This document shows, in pieces, positions 63,807 to 64,000 of a stretch of DNA of 64,000 nt; the first letter of the stretch is position 1, and every line of letters begins with the position of its first letter. A program made the position numbers and the translations under genes. Under the pieces are notes generated by a model. It was not told the origin of the DNA. It did not search any database and was given only the letters and a program-made list of their open reading frames with translations. Source of the DNA: Blattamonas nauphoetae (lineage: Eukaryota > Preaxostyla > Oxymonadida); the NCBI GenBank assembly GCA_033064195.1, contig JARBJD010000346.1, forward strand, positions 1 to 64,000. Reading direction: 5' to 3'.

Positions 63807-64000
63807 TGCAAGCCAGCTCCTTTCAGCACAACACTGCGAGGAGACGACATAATATGATGGGCTGATGATGTCACGTCCGATGCTGCGGCCCCACCGGCAC
63901 CAATGCCAGTTCCTGCTGGTCCATTTGGATTCGGTTGAAATGTTGAAGGGTTGTACGGACTGACAACAATTTCAACGCCACTGAGGTTGATTGGTGATTG
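63797..64000 (-). CDS. C-terminal end of an unknown protein, 5' part outside the window
   Basis: Minus frame open from the right edge: QSPINLSGVEIVVSPYNPST, FQPNPNGPAGTGIGAGGAAA, then SSAHHIMSSPRSVVLKGAGL and QYG, TGA at 63797-63799. Pro/Gly/Ser-rich. The stop lies in the inverted repeat, so the end may instead be an intron donor (GG|GTGATT). I do not recognise the protein. It could be an upstream exon of the PABP gene only if another splice site is used. Confidence 0.5.
   Translation of the reverse strand, partial: QSPINLSGVEIVVSPYNPSTFQPNPNGPAGTGIGAGGAAASDVTSSAHHIMSSPRSVVLKGAGLQYG

Noticed and set aside
1-64000. Retroviral, LTR, Polinton or other capsid-bearing elements
   Set aside because: No reverse transcriptase, integrase, polymerase B, ATPase or capsid-like sequence was recognised.
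1-64000. tRNA and rRNA genes
   Set aside because: No cloverleaf with A and B boxes and no rRNA-like stretch was found by eye; a tRNAscan or Infernal run would be decisive.

Overview
The window looks like nuclear DNA of a metamonad protist, most likely an oxymonad of the Blattamonas kind. The reasons are short GT-AG introns (35, 46 and 149 nt in one gene), eukaryotic genes (lipase, V-ATPase subunit a, poly(A)-binding protein, a RhoGAP-like protein), many mobile-element and satellite insertions, and one huge lineage-specific paralogue family. The organism is my inference; no marker gene proves it.

The dominant feature is an array of about 17 minus-strand copies of one ~350-residue, all-helical (ARM/HEAT-like) protein, here called G1 to G17. 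Intact copies carry a conserved ~370 bp block just downstream of the stop. Many have a GGATCATCCCAT box just before the start and are separated by 0.4-1 kb spacers built from shared blocks. Some copies are truncated (G2, G13), frameshifted and split (G6), interrupted by a MITE (G12), or fused to a poly(A)-binding protein (G17). A distant 795-codon relative runs off the left edge (1-2387).

Layout: 1-2387 large relative; 2.4-15.4 kb G1-G6 with a hAT-like element at 12.57-13.60 kb; 15.4-54.6 kb a 39-kb block whose two ends carry matching inverted repeats and a 4-bp target duplication, and which cuts G6 in two. Inside that block are a 30-bp minisatellite, 3 kb of degenerate non-coding repeats, a RhoGAP-like gene, G7, a Mutator-like element with a captured gene (21.6-23.7 kb), G8-G12, a bacterial-type SPFH gene divergent from a four-exon lipase (35.5-39.4 kb), truncated G13 head-to-head with an unknown gene (40.9-42.8 kb), G14, decayed coding DNA, a 25-bp minisatellite (49-50 kb) and coiled-coil gene pieces. 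Right of the block lie the 5' stub of G6, G15, divergent G16, a C-terminal V-ATPase subunit a fragment, a 490-unit CTT array, the PABP-G17 fusion, an 867-bp region bounded by inverted repeats, and the 3' end of another gene.

Four genes contain a single in-frame TAA or TAG followed by clear coding sequence that closes on TGA. This raises the possibility that TAA and TAG are read as glutamine, as known in the oxymonad Streblomastix. Nonsense mutation or assembly error is the alternative. I saw no retroviral, Polinton or capsid-bearing element.
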